Source: Terribacillus sp. DMT04
Lineage (GTDB): Bacteria > Bacillota > Bacilli > Bacillales > Amphibacillaceae
Reading direction: 5' to 3'
Length of the DNA: 64,000 nt
Assembly (NCBI RefSeq): GCF_019056395.1
Contig: NZ_CP077639.1
Coordinates: 1,304,001 to 1,368,000, forward strand
The translations under genes were made by a program, and so were the position numbers. Below the pieces are notes generated by a model. It worked only from the letters and a program-made list of their open reading frames with translations. It did not search any database and was not told the DNA's origin. Every line of letters begins with the position of its first letter. Positions within the stretch are counted from its first letter, which is position 1. Shown in pieces: positions 48,694 to 56,743 of this stretch.

Positions 48694-50230
48694 CCTTTTT
48701 TGTTGTGGCTGTTAAATCAACACGTTTAGCTTCTTGTTTAAACGAAATAATGAGTGAGACGACGACAAGCACCAGAATAATTGCAAAAGGAAAAGCTGCA
48801 ATGATGGATGCTGTTTGTAAGGCATTCAATCCGCCTACCCAGAGCAGGATAGCTGCTGTTGCTGATTGAATCAGTCCCCAAGTAAGACGTACGCTCTTGC
48901 TTGGATGGATATCTCCGTTGGTTGTCTGCATACCCAATACAAAGGTAGCGGAGTCTGCTGAGGTAATGAAGAATGTACTAATCAACAGCAAGGCAACAAT
49001 TGAAAGAATTGTTCCGCCTGGAATATTGGATAACAGTGCGAACAAGCCGACTTCTGAGCCTATTTGAGAAATGTCACTGAACAAGTCAATTCCTTCAAAG
49101 TATTCCATGTGAATACCTGTTGCTCCAAATACAGCAAACCAGATGGCGCCAAATATAGTTGGAACCAAGAGAACGCCTGTCACAAATTCTCGGATGGTAC
49201 GTCCGCGAGAAACACGAGCGATGAAAGTCGCAACAAATGGAGCCCAAGCAATCCACCAAGCCCAGTAGAATAGAGTCCAGTTACCTATCCATGCGTTGTC
49301 GGTATCATAAGGTGTCAAACGGAAACTCCACTCCGGCAGATGCTGGATATATTGTCCAAGTGACGTTGAGAATGAACTTAGAATAAAGTTAGTTGGACCT
49401 AATATAAGTACTGCTACCATCAGGATAATCGCGATAATAATGTTAGCGTTACTTAGTATTTTAATTCCTTTATCAAGGCCGCTTAATGCAGAAGTGATGA
49501 ATAGCACTGTCACAATAGCAATAATTAATAACTGAAGTCCGAATGATGATTCAATCCCATCGAATACATACCCCAAACCAGTGCTGATTTGAATGGCACC
49601 CAATCCTAAAGAAGTTGCAACACCAAAGATAGTAGCAAAGACCGCTATGATGTCAATTGTCTTACCTAATGGACCCAAAATGCGTTTACCAAAGATTGGC
49701 TCAAGAATGGAACTAATCACACCGCCATTCGAATCTTTACGGAAAGTAAAGTAAGCAATTGCCAGAGCTAGTGTGGCATAAATAGCCCATGGATGCAGAC
49801 CCCAGTGAAAGAAGCTGTATGCTAAGGCAGTTGTTCCAGCTTCTGCTGAGCTTGCTTCGCCTACAATTGTAGGAGGTGTATTGAAATGATTTAGAGGTTC
49901 TGAAGCTCCCCAGAACACAAGCCCAATACCCATACCGGCACTAAACAGCATTGCAAACCATGATATGTAGCTGTACTCCGGTCTGTCTTCTGGTTTACCT
50001 AGTCTGATTTTCCCGTACTTCGAGCACATGAGGAAAATAGCGAAACCAAGAAAGATAGTTGCAGCAATCAAATAAAACCAGCCAAATTGATCAATTAGAA
50101 AAGCTTGTATAATGTTTGTCACATTCGCAGTATTTCCGTTAGGAAGTACAGATTCAGGAATGCTTCCCCAAATTAGAAAAGCAATAACGATTCCGACTCC
50201 CCACCAGAATACACTAGTTGTTTTTTTCAT
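48677..50230 (-). CDS. BCCT family betaine/choline transporter (second copy type)
   Basis: 517 residues, twelve membrane segments. Signatures MGIGLVFWGASEPLNHFNTP and FYWAWWIAWAPFVATFIARV are those of sodium-coupled betaine transporters. It is clearly diverged from the transporter at 8579 (for example, Asn for Ala after SEPL), so this is not a recent duplicate. ATG 50230 has AAAGGATTGA upstream. B. subtilis has no such gene between pdhD and speA, so it is a lineage-specific insertion. Confidence 0.93.
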   Translation of the reverse strand: MKKTTSVFWWGVGIVIAFLIWGSIPESVLPNGNTANVTNIIQAFLIDQFGWFYLIAATIFLGFAIFLMCSKYGKIRLGKPEDRPEYSYISWFAMLFSAGMGIGLVFWGASEPLNHFNTPPTIVGEASSAEAGTTALAYSFFHWGLHPWAIYATLALAIAYFTFRKDSNGGVISSILEPIFGKRILGPLGKTIDIIAVFATIFGVATSLGLGAIQISTGLGYVFDGIESSFGLQLLIIAIVTVLFITSALSGLDKGIKILSNANIIIAIILMVAVLILGPTNFILSSFSTSLGQYIQHLPEWSFRLTPYDTDNAWIGNWTLFYWAWWIAWAPFVATFIARVSRGRTIREFVTGVLLVPTIFGAIWFAVFGATGIHMEYFEGIDLFSDISQIGSEVGLFALLSNIPGGTILSIVALLLISTFFITSADSATFVLGMQTTNGDIHPSKSVRLTWGLIQSATAAILLWVGGLNALQTASIIAAFPFAIILVLVVVSLIISFKQEAKRVDLTATTKKEKTGE

Positions 50231-50379
50231 AAGTCAATCCTTTCCGCTAAAAGCTTGTATATTCTTATGCAAATAACCATTATAACAAATTATCACTTTC
50301 TTTAGATACCCATAATTCCATTTAAATAAACCATTATTGATATAATTCTTGCTATATCGACAAAAAAGGTCTTCTTACG

Positions 50380-50407
50380 TTACATGAGCAGACGTTTCCT
50401 CTATAAT
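50380..50407 (+). promoter_or_regulatory. SigA-type promoter of the deacetylase gene
   Basis: TTACAT (50380-50385), 16 bases, perfect TATAAT (50402-50407), about 33 bases before the ATG at 50440. Confidence 0.55.
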
Positions 50408-50439
50408 GGCAATAATATGTCATTTGGAGGGTGTAAGTT

Positions 50440-51273
50440 ATGAAGAGATACTTAGTATTTCCGCTGCTGGCTGTATTATCCGTTTTGGTATTCAGCGGTT
50501 GTGCAAATGCGGACCAGTCATCATCTGAGAAAACTGAGAAAAATACTTCCCAAAAGCAGGAACAAGAGCAAGAAAAGGAAGAGGAAGTAAAAGCGGAGAA
50601 GGAAGCAGAACAACAAGCGGTTAAACAGGTGGAGAAGCAGGAACCGCAGTACAAGGTTTCCGAAGTTTCTTCCATTGTACCTATTGATAACGCAGAAGCA
50701 CAGGTAGCTTTGCTGACATTTGACGATGCGCCGGATAAGCATGCATTAGAAATTGCAAAAAAATTAAAAGAACAAAATGCACCGGCAATCTTTTTTGTGA
50801 ACGGACATTTTTTAACAACTGATGAAGAAAAAGAAACGTTGAAGAAGATACATGACATGGGTTTTGCCATTGGTAACCATACATATAGTCATGCGAACCT
50901 AAACGACTTAACACAAGAAGAAACAAAAGAAGAAATCTTAAAAGTAAACAAACTGGTAGAAGAAATTACAGGGGAGAAGCCAGCATTCTTCCGTGCACCA
51001 TTTGGAGAAAACACGGATTACTCTAGACAGCTGGCTGAAGAAGAGGGGATGGCAGTCATGAACTGGACTTATGGATATGATTGGGTAAGTCAGTATCAAG
51101 ACAAAGCTGCGCTGGCAGATATAATGGTAAACACAGAATTGCTCGGAAATGGTGCAAATCTGCTTATGCATGACCGAGAATGGACAGCAGCAGCTGTTCC
51201 TGAAATTGTGAAAGGCTTAAGAGATAAAGGCTTCACACTAGTAGATCCAGATACAATTGAAAGGCCGGCTTAA
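50440..51273 (+). CDS. polysaccharide deacetylase family lipoprotein
   Basis: 277 residues. Signal peptide with lipobox FSGC (Cys21), then a Lys/Glu/Gln-rich linker (about 25-70) and a NodB domain. Motif 1 reads TFDDAPD, with Ala where Gly is usual after the Asp pair; motif 2 is HTYSH, motif 3 RAPFGE and motif 5 LMHDRE. Such enzymes deacetylate peptidoglycan or other wall polysaccharide. GGAGGGTG precedes the ATG. It occupies the place of the lipoprotein gene slp of B. subtilis between pdhD and speA. Confidence 0.9.
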   Translation: MKRYLVFPLLAVLSVLVFSGCANADQSSSEKTEKNTSQKQEQEQEKEEEVKAEKEAEQQAVKQVEKQEPQYKVSEVSSIVPIDNAEAQVALLTFDDAPDKHALEIAKKLKEQNAPAIFFVNGHFLTTDEEKETLKKIHDMGFAIGNHTYSHANLNDLTQEETKEEILKVNKLVEEITGEKPAFFRAPFGENTDYSRQLAEEEGMAVMNWTYGYDWVSQYQDKAALADIMVNTELLGNGANLLMHDREWTAAAVPEIVKGLRDKGFTLVDPDTIERPA

Positions 51274-51288
51274 CTAGGATTGATTAAA

Positions 51289-51346
51289 CAAAAATCCGAG
51301 CTATCTCAATTCTTTGATAAGAATTGACGCAGCTCGGATTTTTTTG
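51289..51346. terminator. bidirectional terminator
   Basis: AAAAATCCGAGCT and AGCTCGGATTTTT form the outer stem; an inner CAATTCT/AGAATTG stem sits in the loop. It is shared with convergent speA. Confidence 0.85.
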
Positions 51347-51412
51347 CGTTTAGAGCAGGAAGTGAAGCGGTACAATAAATGTTCTTAGGACAAATGTAGT
51401 TTTGCCGTTTTG

Positions 51413-52885
51413 TTACCGAAATGCACGATGTTCTTTAATGACACGAATGTATTCGCTCGATTCATCCATCAACCCTTGTACGGGAAGACCTGCTTCTATA
51501 TTGCTTTTAATATAGCTAATATTTTCAGCACTTATGATTTCGCCGGGAATGAAAATCGGGATGCCTGGCGGATAGACCATAATAGATTCAGCACTAATTC
51601 TCCCTTCAGATTCCGTTAGCGGAATTGCTTCTGTGTCAGCATAAAACGCATCACGAGGACTAAGTGACAAAACGGGCATTTCAGGAACAGAGACTTCGAT
51701 ATTAGAAACAGAAACGCCTCCTTGATGTAATGCTGCCAGGTCTGCTAAAGCACTCAACAGCTGCTGTGTTTCCTTTTCTGTGTCGCCAGGAGTAATTAAG
51801 AACAGCAAGTTGTATAAATCAGAAAGCTCTACTTCCATATTTTTTTCTTGTCGCAGCCACCGCTCTGCATCACTTCCAGAAATGCCAAGCTGTTTAACGG
51901 ACACAAGCAGCTTCGTCGGATCCATAGCAAACGCAGCTTCTGAATCAAGTATTTCTGCTCCAGCACAATACAGACCAGTAATAGCATTGATTTGCTGTCG
52001 TGCATCATTTGCAAGCTGGATTGTACGCGTGTTCATCTCCACACCTTTCGTAGCAAGCTGGCGGCGCGCTGCATCCAACGATGCCAGCAGGATATAAGAG
52101 GTGCTTGTCGAAGTAAGCATGGAAAGCACCGTTTGGACTTGCTCGTGCCGTACAAGTCCTTCACGCAGATTCAATATAGAACTTTGCGTTAAAGAACCGC
52201 CCAGTTTGTGAACACTTGTTGCCGCCAAATCTGCTCCAGCTACCATAGCAGAAACAGGCATTTGTTCATGAAAGTGAATATGAACACCGTGGGCTTCATC
52301 GACTAGAACTGGAACACTATATCGATGTGACACCTCTACAATTTTAGTAAGATCCGCCGCAACACCAAAGTACGTCGGGTTAATGACAAGGACGCCTTTA
52401 GCTTCAGGATTCGCCTCTAAGGCCTTCTCAACAGCAGCAGGTGTAATCCCATGCGAGATGCCAAGCTGATGATCCAGCTGCGGATGTACGAAAATAGGTA
52501 TAGCTCCAGAAAAAATTAATGCACTCGTAACAGATTTATGCACATTCCGTGGAACAATAATTTTGTCACCAGGTTTGCACACACTCATTACCATCGCCAT
52601 AATGGGAGTGCTTGTACCTTGAACAGAGAAGAAGGTATAATCCGCACCAAATGCTTTGGCTGCAAGCTGCTGTGCTTCTTGAATCATGCCGCGCGGATGA
52701 TGCAGATCATCCAATGGTTCTATATTGATTAAATCAATGGAAAGCGTGTTTTCACCGATAAAAGCCGAAAATGCACTGTCCATCCCTTTGCCGGTTTTAT
52801 GTCCAGGTATATGGAATTGAAGTGGTTTGTTCGCGGCATGCTTACGCAAGCCTTCGAACAATGGTGCTTGTTCTTGTGAACACAT
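51413..52885 (-). CDS. speA: arginine decarboxylase (Orn/Lys/Arg decarboxylase class I family)
   Basis: 490 residues. Starts with the family element FHIPGHKTGKGMDSAF; the PLP lysine is in ATSVHKLGGSLTQSS, preceded by VDEAHGVH. In Bacillus, SpeA makes agmatine for spermidine synthesis; its place after pdhD and before yktA is the same here. Lysine decarboxylase activity cannot be excluded by sequence. ATG 52885 is preceded by AGAGGG at somewhat long spacing; a GTG four codons earlier is too near. Confidence 0.9.
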   Translation of the reverse strand: MCSQEQAPLFEGLRKHAANKPLQFHIPGHKTGKGMDSAFSAFIGENTLSIDLINIEPLDDLHHPRGMIQEAQQLAAKAFGADYTFFSVQGTSTPIMAMVMSVCKPGDKIIVPRNVHKSVTSALIFSGAIPIFVHPQLDHQLGISHGITPAAVEKALEANPEAKGVLVINPTYFGVAADLTKIVEVSHRYSVPVLVDEAHGVHIHFHEQMPVSAMVAGADLAATSVHKLGGSLTQSSILNLREGLVRHEQVQTVLSMLTSTSTSYILLASLDAARRQLATKGVEMNTRTIQLANDARQQINAITGLYCAGAEILDSEAAFAMDPTKLLVSVKQLGISGSDAERWLRQEKNMEVELSDLYNLLFLITPGDTEKETQQLLSALADLAALHQGGVSVSNIEVSVPEMPVLSLSPRDAFYADTEAIPLTESEGRISAESIMVYPPGIPIFIPGEIISAENISYIKSNIEAGLPVQGLMDESSEYIRVIKEHRAFR

Positions 52886-53009
52886 CTTTGCTGACACCCT
52901 CTTTACTTGTTAAAAACAAAAGAATTATAGCAGAACTAGCTTGTGATTACTAGCTTCGCATGGATTGCTCTTTTCGTGTTACACTATTATCCAGAGAAGG
53001 AGGGGTAAA

Positions 53010-53279
53010 ATGAGCTATAGCTATCCATTAGATGAAACGTGGACAAAAGAAGAAATTATTGATGTTGTCAATTTCTTTTCCTTAGTCGAGCGTACATATG
53101 AAGATGGTATTTTGCGGGATGAGTTGCTGCTTGCATATGAGCGCTTCAAACAGATAGTACCTTCCAAGTCAGAAGAAAAACAATTGGGAGCGCAATTTGA
53201 AAAAGACTTTGGTTACTCTAGTTATCGAGCCGTTCAAAAAGCAAAAGCTGCATCTCCAGGAGAAAAAATAAAAATGTAA
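53010..53279 (+). CDS. yktA: UPF0223 family protein YktA
   Basis: 89 residues starting MSYSYPLDETWTKEEIIDVV, with RYEQFKQIVPSK-type helical continuation, characteristic of UPF0223, a small helical protein of unknown function. ATG 53010 has GAAGGAGGGG upstream; 15 further upstream codons lack a site. It lies divergent from speA and convergent to yktB. Confidence 0.9.
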   Translation: MSYSYPLDETWTKEEIIDVVNFFSLVERTYEDGILRDELLLAYERFKQIVPSKSEEKQLGAQFEKDFGYSSYRAVQKAKAASPGEKIKM

Positions 53280-53282
53280 AGC

Positions 53283-53314
53283 AAAATCCCCCTCCAGGCC
53301 AGGAAGGGGATTTG
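53283..53314. terminator. bidirectional terminator
   Basis: AAATCCCC.TCC pairs with GGA.GGGGATTT with one mismatch, between yktA and yktB. Confidence 0.75.
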
Positions 53315-53321
53315 TTATTTA

Positions 53322-53945
53322 TTAAGCATGTTGATGCGCTGCTTGTTCGTATAAAACAGCTGTATGTTTCAAGACATCTTGACACACCTTAAGAAATGCT
53401 TCTTTTGAAGCAAGCGCAGAATCGTCAGGCTGCAGATGAACACCGCAAACCAACTCCGATTTCTTAATATGCTGCAAACGTTCTGCTATTTTATCATACA
53501 ATTCATCGGAGATAGGAGAAGCATCTGGCTTCATATGATCCATTGACCAGACGTAGTGGGCTGGGATTGTATTTAGAATCTGCTGTTTTGCTTCTGCCAT
53601 TTTGAGGCCGACAGTTTCTTTCAATGGGCTTTCATAAATAAGAGCAAATTGCACAAATACATGACTGCCCCAAAGACCTATTTGGAAATGTGGAAGCTTT
53701 TTGTATCCTCGCTTACTGGATGCTAAAGCCGACCATGTATCTTTTGGAGGGTTTTTCGTACGGCGAGCATGCTTTGCAACATGTACATACATATCTTCAT
53801 CCGTTACTTGCTCTGCAAAAGGAGCCAGTTCATTCGCGAGCATCTCTAACTTTGGAGACAGCCGGCTACGCAGCTCTTCCATTCTTTCTTCCAATCCATC
53901 TATCGTAAATACATCAAAATCCTGTTGAGTAAATAATGCTGACAT
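53322..53945 (-). CDS. yktB: DUF1054 family protein YktB
   Basis: 207 residues starting MSALFTQQDFDVFTIDGLEE, with HVAKHARRTKNPPKDTWSAL and FQIGLWGSHVFVQFALIYES, matching the YktB/DUF1054 family of unknown function. ATG 53945 has AAGGAGTGA upstream; the open frame continues 39 codons upstream but without a site and with an unlikely hydrophobic start. Gene order yktA-yktB-ykzI-yktC is that of B. subtilis. Confidence 0.9.
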   Translation of the reverse strand: MSALFTQQDFDVFTIDGLEERMEELRSRLSPKLEMLANELAPFAEQVTDEDMYVHVAKHARRTKNPPKDTWSALASSKRGYKKLPHFQIGLWGSHVFVQFALIYESPLKETVGLKMAEAKQQILNTIPAHYVWSMDHMKPDASPISDELYDKIAERLQHIKKSELVCGVHLQPDDSALASKEAFLKVCQDVLKHTAVLYEQAAHQHA

Positions 53946-54101
53946 CTGTGTCACTCCTTGCCGAAATCTGTCCGTTAAATCTTTTTTATCATACCTGTCA
54001 TATAGGAAGATTGCAAGCAAGGAAAGGTTTACAAACGGCACAACAGTGGTAAAAAGAAACAACTTGGCTAAATGATAAATCGATGAAGGAGGGGGAAGAA
54101 A

Positions 54102-54290
54102 ATGCGTGATGTAGTGGAAGCATTACGGAGAAGAGAAGCAGAGGAAAAAGTGCCGGCCATTCGTCTGGAAATCGATTATCAGCTTGTTACGTTGCATGAT
54201 GCTATGCAGGAGGAAGATAGGGCGGTAATCGAAGAAACGAAAGCTAGACTGTTTATGCTGCGGGAGCGACTGAATCAATTCGAACGATAA
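54102..54290 (+). CDS. ykzI: small helical protein, probably YkzI
   Basis: 62 residues, highly charged and helical (MRDVVEALRRREAEEKVPAI, ending LRERLNQFER). AAGGAGGGGG precedes the ATG. The call rests mainly on place: B. subtilis has ykzI, of similar size, between yktB and yktC. Function unknown. Confidence 0.75.
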   Translation: MRDVVEALRRREAEEKVPAIRLEIDYQLVTLHDAMQEEDRAVIEETKARLFMLRERLNQFER

Positions 54291-54332
54291 GATTTTTTAT
54301 GTTAAGCTAGTGGAAAGAATGGGGGAGCACAG

Positions 54333-55133
54333 ATGGAGCAATCATTGAAGCATACATTACATGAACAGGCCTATCAATGGGTGCTGGAAGCGGGACAGCT
54401 GATTAAAGATAAAATGGACACACCGTTGGAAATCATGACAAAGTCAAGCCCAAAAGATCTTGTGACTGAAATGGATAAAGCGGTAGAGTCCTTCTTCTTA
54501 GAGAAGATCGAAGAAAATTATCCAAATCACAATGTCTTAGGTGAAGAAGGCGTTGGAAAAGCTGCGCGTGAGACGACCGGTACCGTCTGGATCATCGACC
54601 CGATCGACGGAACAATGAATTTTGTCCACCAGAAGACTAATTTTGCTGTCTCAATTGGAATAATTCATGAAGGCAAAGCGGAAATTGGTTTGATTTACAA
54701 CGTGATGGAGGGCACCATTTATCATGCAAAACGAGGAGAAGGTGCTTTTAAAAATGATAAGCAGCTTCCAAAACTTCCGGAGAAAACGCTCGATCAATGT
54801 TTGATTGAATTGAATCATTTTTGGTTATGCCCAAACCGTCGTGTAAATGAAGTAAAGCTCCAGCAGCTAGTATACAAAGCAATAGGAACGAGAGCTTATG
54901 GTTCAGCTGCATTAGAACTTGCTTTTATTGCTGAAGGTATTACGGATGCTTATTTGACTTTCAGTTTACAGCCTTGGGATTATGCGGGCGGTTATGTTTT
55001 ATTAGAAGAAGTAGGAGCTAAATTGACGAATGCTGCAGGACAGCCAGTCGATTTCTTAAGCAGTACAACAGTAGTAGCTGCAAATGCGAGTATTCATCAA
55101 GAATTAATTGATGATTATATTGAATTAAAATAA
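54333..55133 (+). CDS. yktC: inositol monophosphatase family protein
   Basis: 266 residues. Metal-binding motifs are LGEEG, the WIIDPIDGTMNFVH signature and the late QPWDYAGGYVLLEE. Relatives hydrolyse inositol monophosphate, and some act on NADP or sugar phosphates; the SuhB/YktC type is in this place in B. subtilis. GGGGGAG lies before the ATG. Terminator follows. Confidence 0.93.
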   Translation: MEQSLKHTLHEQAYQWVLEAGQLIKDKMDTPLEIMTKSSPKDLVTEMDKAVESFFLEKIEENYPNHNVLGEEGVGKAARETTGTVWIIDPIDGTMNFVHQKTNFAVSIGIIHEGKAEIGLIYNVMEGTIYHAKRGEGAFKNDKQLPKLPEKTLDQCLIELNHFWLCPNRRVNEVKLQQLVYKAIGTRAYGSAALELAFIAEGITDAYLTFSLQPWDYAGGYVLLEEVGAKLTNAAGQPVDFLSSTTVVAANASIHQELIDDYIELK

Positions 55134-55134
55134 A

Positions 55135-55161
55135 AAAAAGACGGAGACTCCGTCTTTTTTT
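55135..55161. terminator. bidirectional terminator
   Basis: AAAAAGACGGAG and CTCCGTCTTTTT with a three-base loop. Confidence 0.88.
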
Positions 55162-55324
55162 ATTGCCCTTTTCTTTTGGCAAAAATGCCAGCTCCCATAA
55201 TGACGAAACCGGCTAGGATGGCCACTGTCATCCAGCCGTAATTCTGGTAGCTGATCGTCACGCCTGCTGCTACAAAACAGGCAATTACCAAAATGGCAGT
55301 TAATAAAGCTAGTCCTTTTGACAT
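55160..55324 (-). CDS. small two-helix membrane protein, YlaF/DUF5325-like
   Basis: 54 residues, missed by long-ORF filters. Two hydrophobic segments (about 5-22 and 31-48: LALLTAILVIACFVAAGVTI and MTVAILAGFVIMGAGIF) join a short polar loop, and the tail is AKRKGQ. GAGGTGAAACG precedes the ATG at 55324. Place next to ylaI and the size suggest YlaF of B. subtilis; function unknown. Confidence 0.75.
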   Translation of the reverse strand: MSKGLALLTAILVIACFVAAGVTISYQNYGWMTVAILAGFVIMGAGIFAKRKGQ

Positions 55325-55341
55325 CGTTTCACCTCATTTAA

Positions 55342-55545
55342 TTAAATTAAAGGTTCATCTGTCTTTGATTCCCGGTACAATTGAAAGTTGCCGGTTGCTT
55401 TTCGTTCATTCGTCCGTCTTGTAATGCGCTCTGTACAAGCTGTACACATATGCATGGTGTTACGGCGATTGCGCAGCTTCTTCGCTTGCGGACTTCCATC
55501 ATCTATTTCTTCGACTATATCGCAAATTACGCACTTTACTCGCAT
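55342..55545 (-). CDS. ylaI: YlaI family zinc-ribbon protein
   Basis: 67 residues with two CxxC pairs (C5/C8 and C34/C37) in MRVKCVICDIVEEID and NTMHMCTACTERI, giving a zinc-ribbon-like site, as in YlaI/DUF2197. Function unknown. GAGGTGATAGC precedes the ATG at 55545. Confidence 0.88.
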   Translation of the reverse strand: MRVKCVICDIVEEIDDGSPQAKKLRNRRNTMHMCTACTERITRRTNERKATGNFQLYRESKTDEPLI

Positions 55546-55660
55546 GCTATCACCTCAGAAAGTATAATACTTTTTCAGTTTACCATACGAAGCGACTTTG
55601 TGCTTTGGTTTGCGCCGGCCCTCGCATCTTACCCAATAGGAGGCATCGCTATACAGCAGC

Positions 55661-56125
55661 TTAGCTGATACGAATTTGGCGGATTGCCTTTATAGGTTGT
55701 TCTTTCTTGCTCGGAAGGTAGCAGTGAGCAGGGCCAGTTTCTTTAATGCTGCGTCCGTCTACTGCAAATAGAAACATACTTTCCTTGAAATCGTCCAAAC
55801 CGACGCTTTCTTCTCCGGTTTCTGTCACGAACACGGCATGTGTTGCGTCATCGTGTACGTTAGCAGTAGCGATAAAATCAGCAATTGGCATCACATAGCT
55901 GTTCTCCAGCGCTTTTTTTCGTTCTTCTCGTGTCAGACTTTTATTAATAGGCGGTTTCATCTTTTGTTGGTAAATAGATCGATCCCAATGTTTCTCTTCG
56001 GTATCAGGATCGGGTTCAGCCTCTTTAAAAGCGTTTTCAAAAAGGACTTTGCGATCATCAAAAATCCAGACTGATGGGTCAAGTGTAAGTGGAAATTCCA
56101 CCTTGCCTGTCAATGTAATTATCAT
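55661..56125 (-). CDS. ylaL: conserved hypothetical protein, YlaL-like by position
   Basis: 154 residues, soluble, mixed charge, starting MIITLTGKVEFPLTLDPSVW with IFDDRKVLFENAF and later VPIADFIATANVHDD-like sequence ending IRQIRIS. I do not recognise a catalytic motif. The symbol rests on its place before ylaN, as ylaL in B. subtilis. AAAGGAAGTG precedes the ATG at 56125. Confidence 0.65.
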   Translation of the reverse strand: MIITLTGKVEFPLTLDPSVWIFDDRKVLFENAFKEAEPDPDTEEKHWDRSIYQQKMKPPINKSLTREERKKALENSYVMPIADFIATANVHDDATHAVFVTETGEESVGLDDFKESMFLFAVDGRSIKETGPAHCYLPSKKEQPIKAIRQIRIS

Positions 56126-56197
56126 ATGGAGACACTTCCTTTAACAGAATATACTCTCTTTTTGAACAACATATTGGTAGTTTAACATAAGTATTGC

Positions 56198-56221
56198 GTC
56201 GAATGACAAAGATTCGACAAA
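56198..56221. promoter_or_regulatory. inverted repeat with Spo0A-like box upstream of ylaN
   Basis: GTCGAAT (56198-56204) and ATTCGAC (56212-56218) form a perfect 7-base inverted repeat with a 7-base spacer. TTCGACAAA (56213-56221) is, on the minus strand, TTTGTCGAA, a perfect match to the Spo0A box. It lies between the divergent ylaL-like gene and ylaN. Confidence 0.45.
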
Positions 56222-56304
56222 ATTAATAGGTGGACGTGTCTTGCAATTTAGCAGGAGTACCGCTAGAATTGTATAGAAGAAGTCTGTTTAACGGAGGGAT
56301 AATT

Positions 56305-56595
56305 TTGATATCTGAGATCACCGTTAGTAATCAAGAGAAAGCATATGCCCTTCTTTTGGCGGATGCTGATAAGATACTTAAACTAATCAAAGTACAGATG
56401 GACAATTTGATGATGCCGCAATGTCCGCTTTATGAAGAAGTGCTTGATACACAAATGTTTGGATTGTCTCGTGAGATAGATTTTGCTATTCGATTGAACC
56501 TGGTGAAAGAAGAAGATGGAAAAGAGCTTCTTGAAAACTTGGAAAGACAGTTGAATGTGCTGCATGAAGCGGCACAGCGGTCTATGCGTTCTTAA
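56305..56595 (+). CDS. ylaN: YlaN family iron-linked protein
   Basis: 96 residues with [39 protein letters not shown] and [18 protein letters not shown], almost the signature of YlaN (UPF0358). YlaN binds iron and relieves Fur repression in B. subtilis and S. aureus, and is needed under iron limitation. The best start is TTG 56305 with CGGAGGGAT upstream; 25 codons of open frame lie further upstream without a site. It precedes ftsW as in B. subtilis. Confidence 0.92.
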   Translation: MISEITVSNQEKAYALLLADADKILKLIKVQMDNLMMPQCPLYEEVLDTQMFGLSREIDFAIRLNLVKEEDGKELLENLERQLNVLHEAAQRSMRS

Positions 56596-56650
56596 TACAG
56601 AGGGCAGGCCGCTTGACATACACTTGTACGGGCATCCCATATGAAAGATG

Positions 56651-56687
56651 AAAACCCCTTGCCCTTCAAAATCGGCGGGGTTTTTTT
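56651..56687 (+). terminator. terminator of ylaN
   Basis: AAAACCCC and GGGGTTTT pair across an 18-base loop, then T-run. Confidence 0.7.
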
Positions 56688-56743
56688 ATTATTCCATCCT
56701 GCGATTTAGTGAAGATCGTAAAATACATACTGGGAGCTTTAAT

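Noticed and set aside
47597-50230. Possible genomic island after pdhD
   Set aside because: The pseudogene and BCCT gene are lineage-specific relative to B. subtilis, but no integrase, tRNA site or direct repeats were seen, so island status is unsupported.
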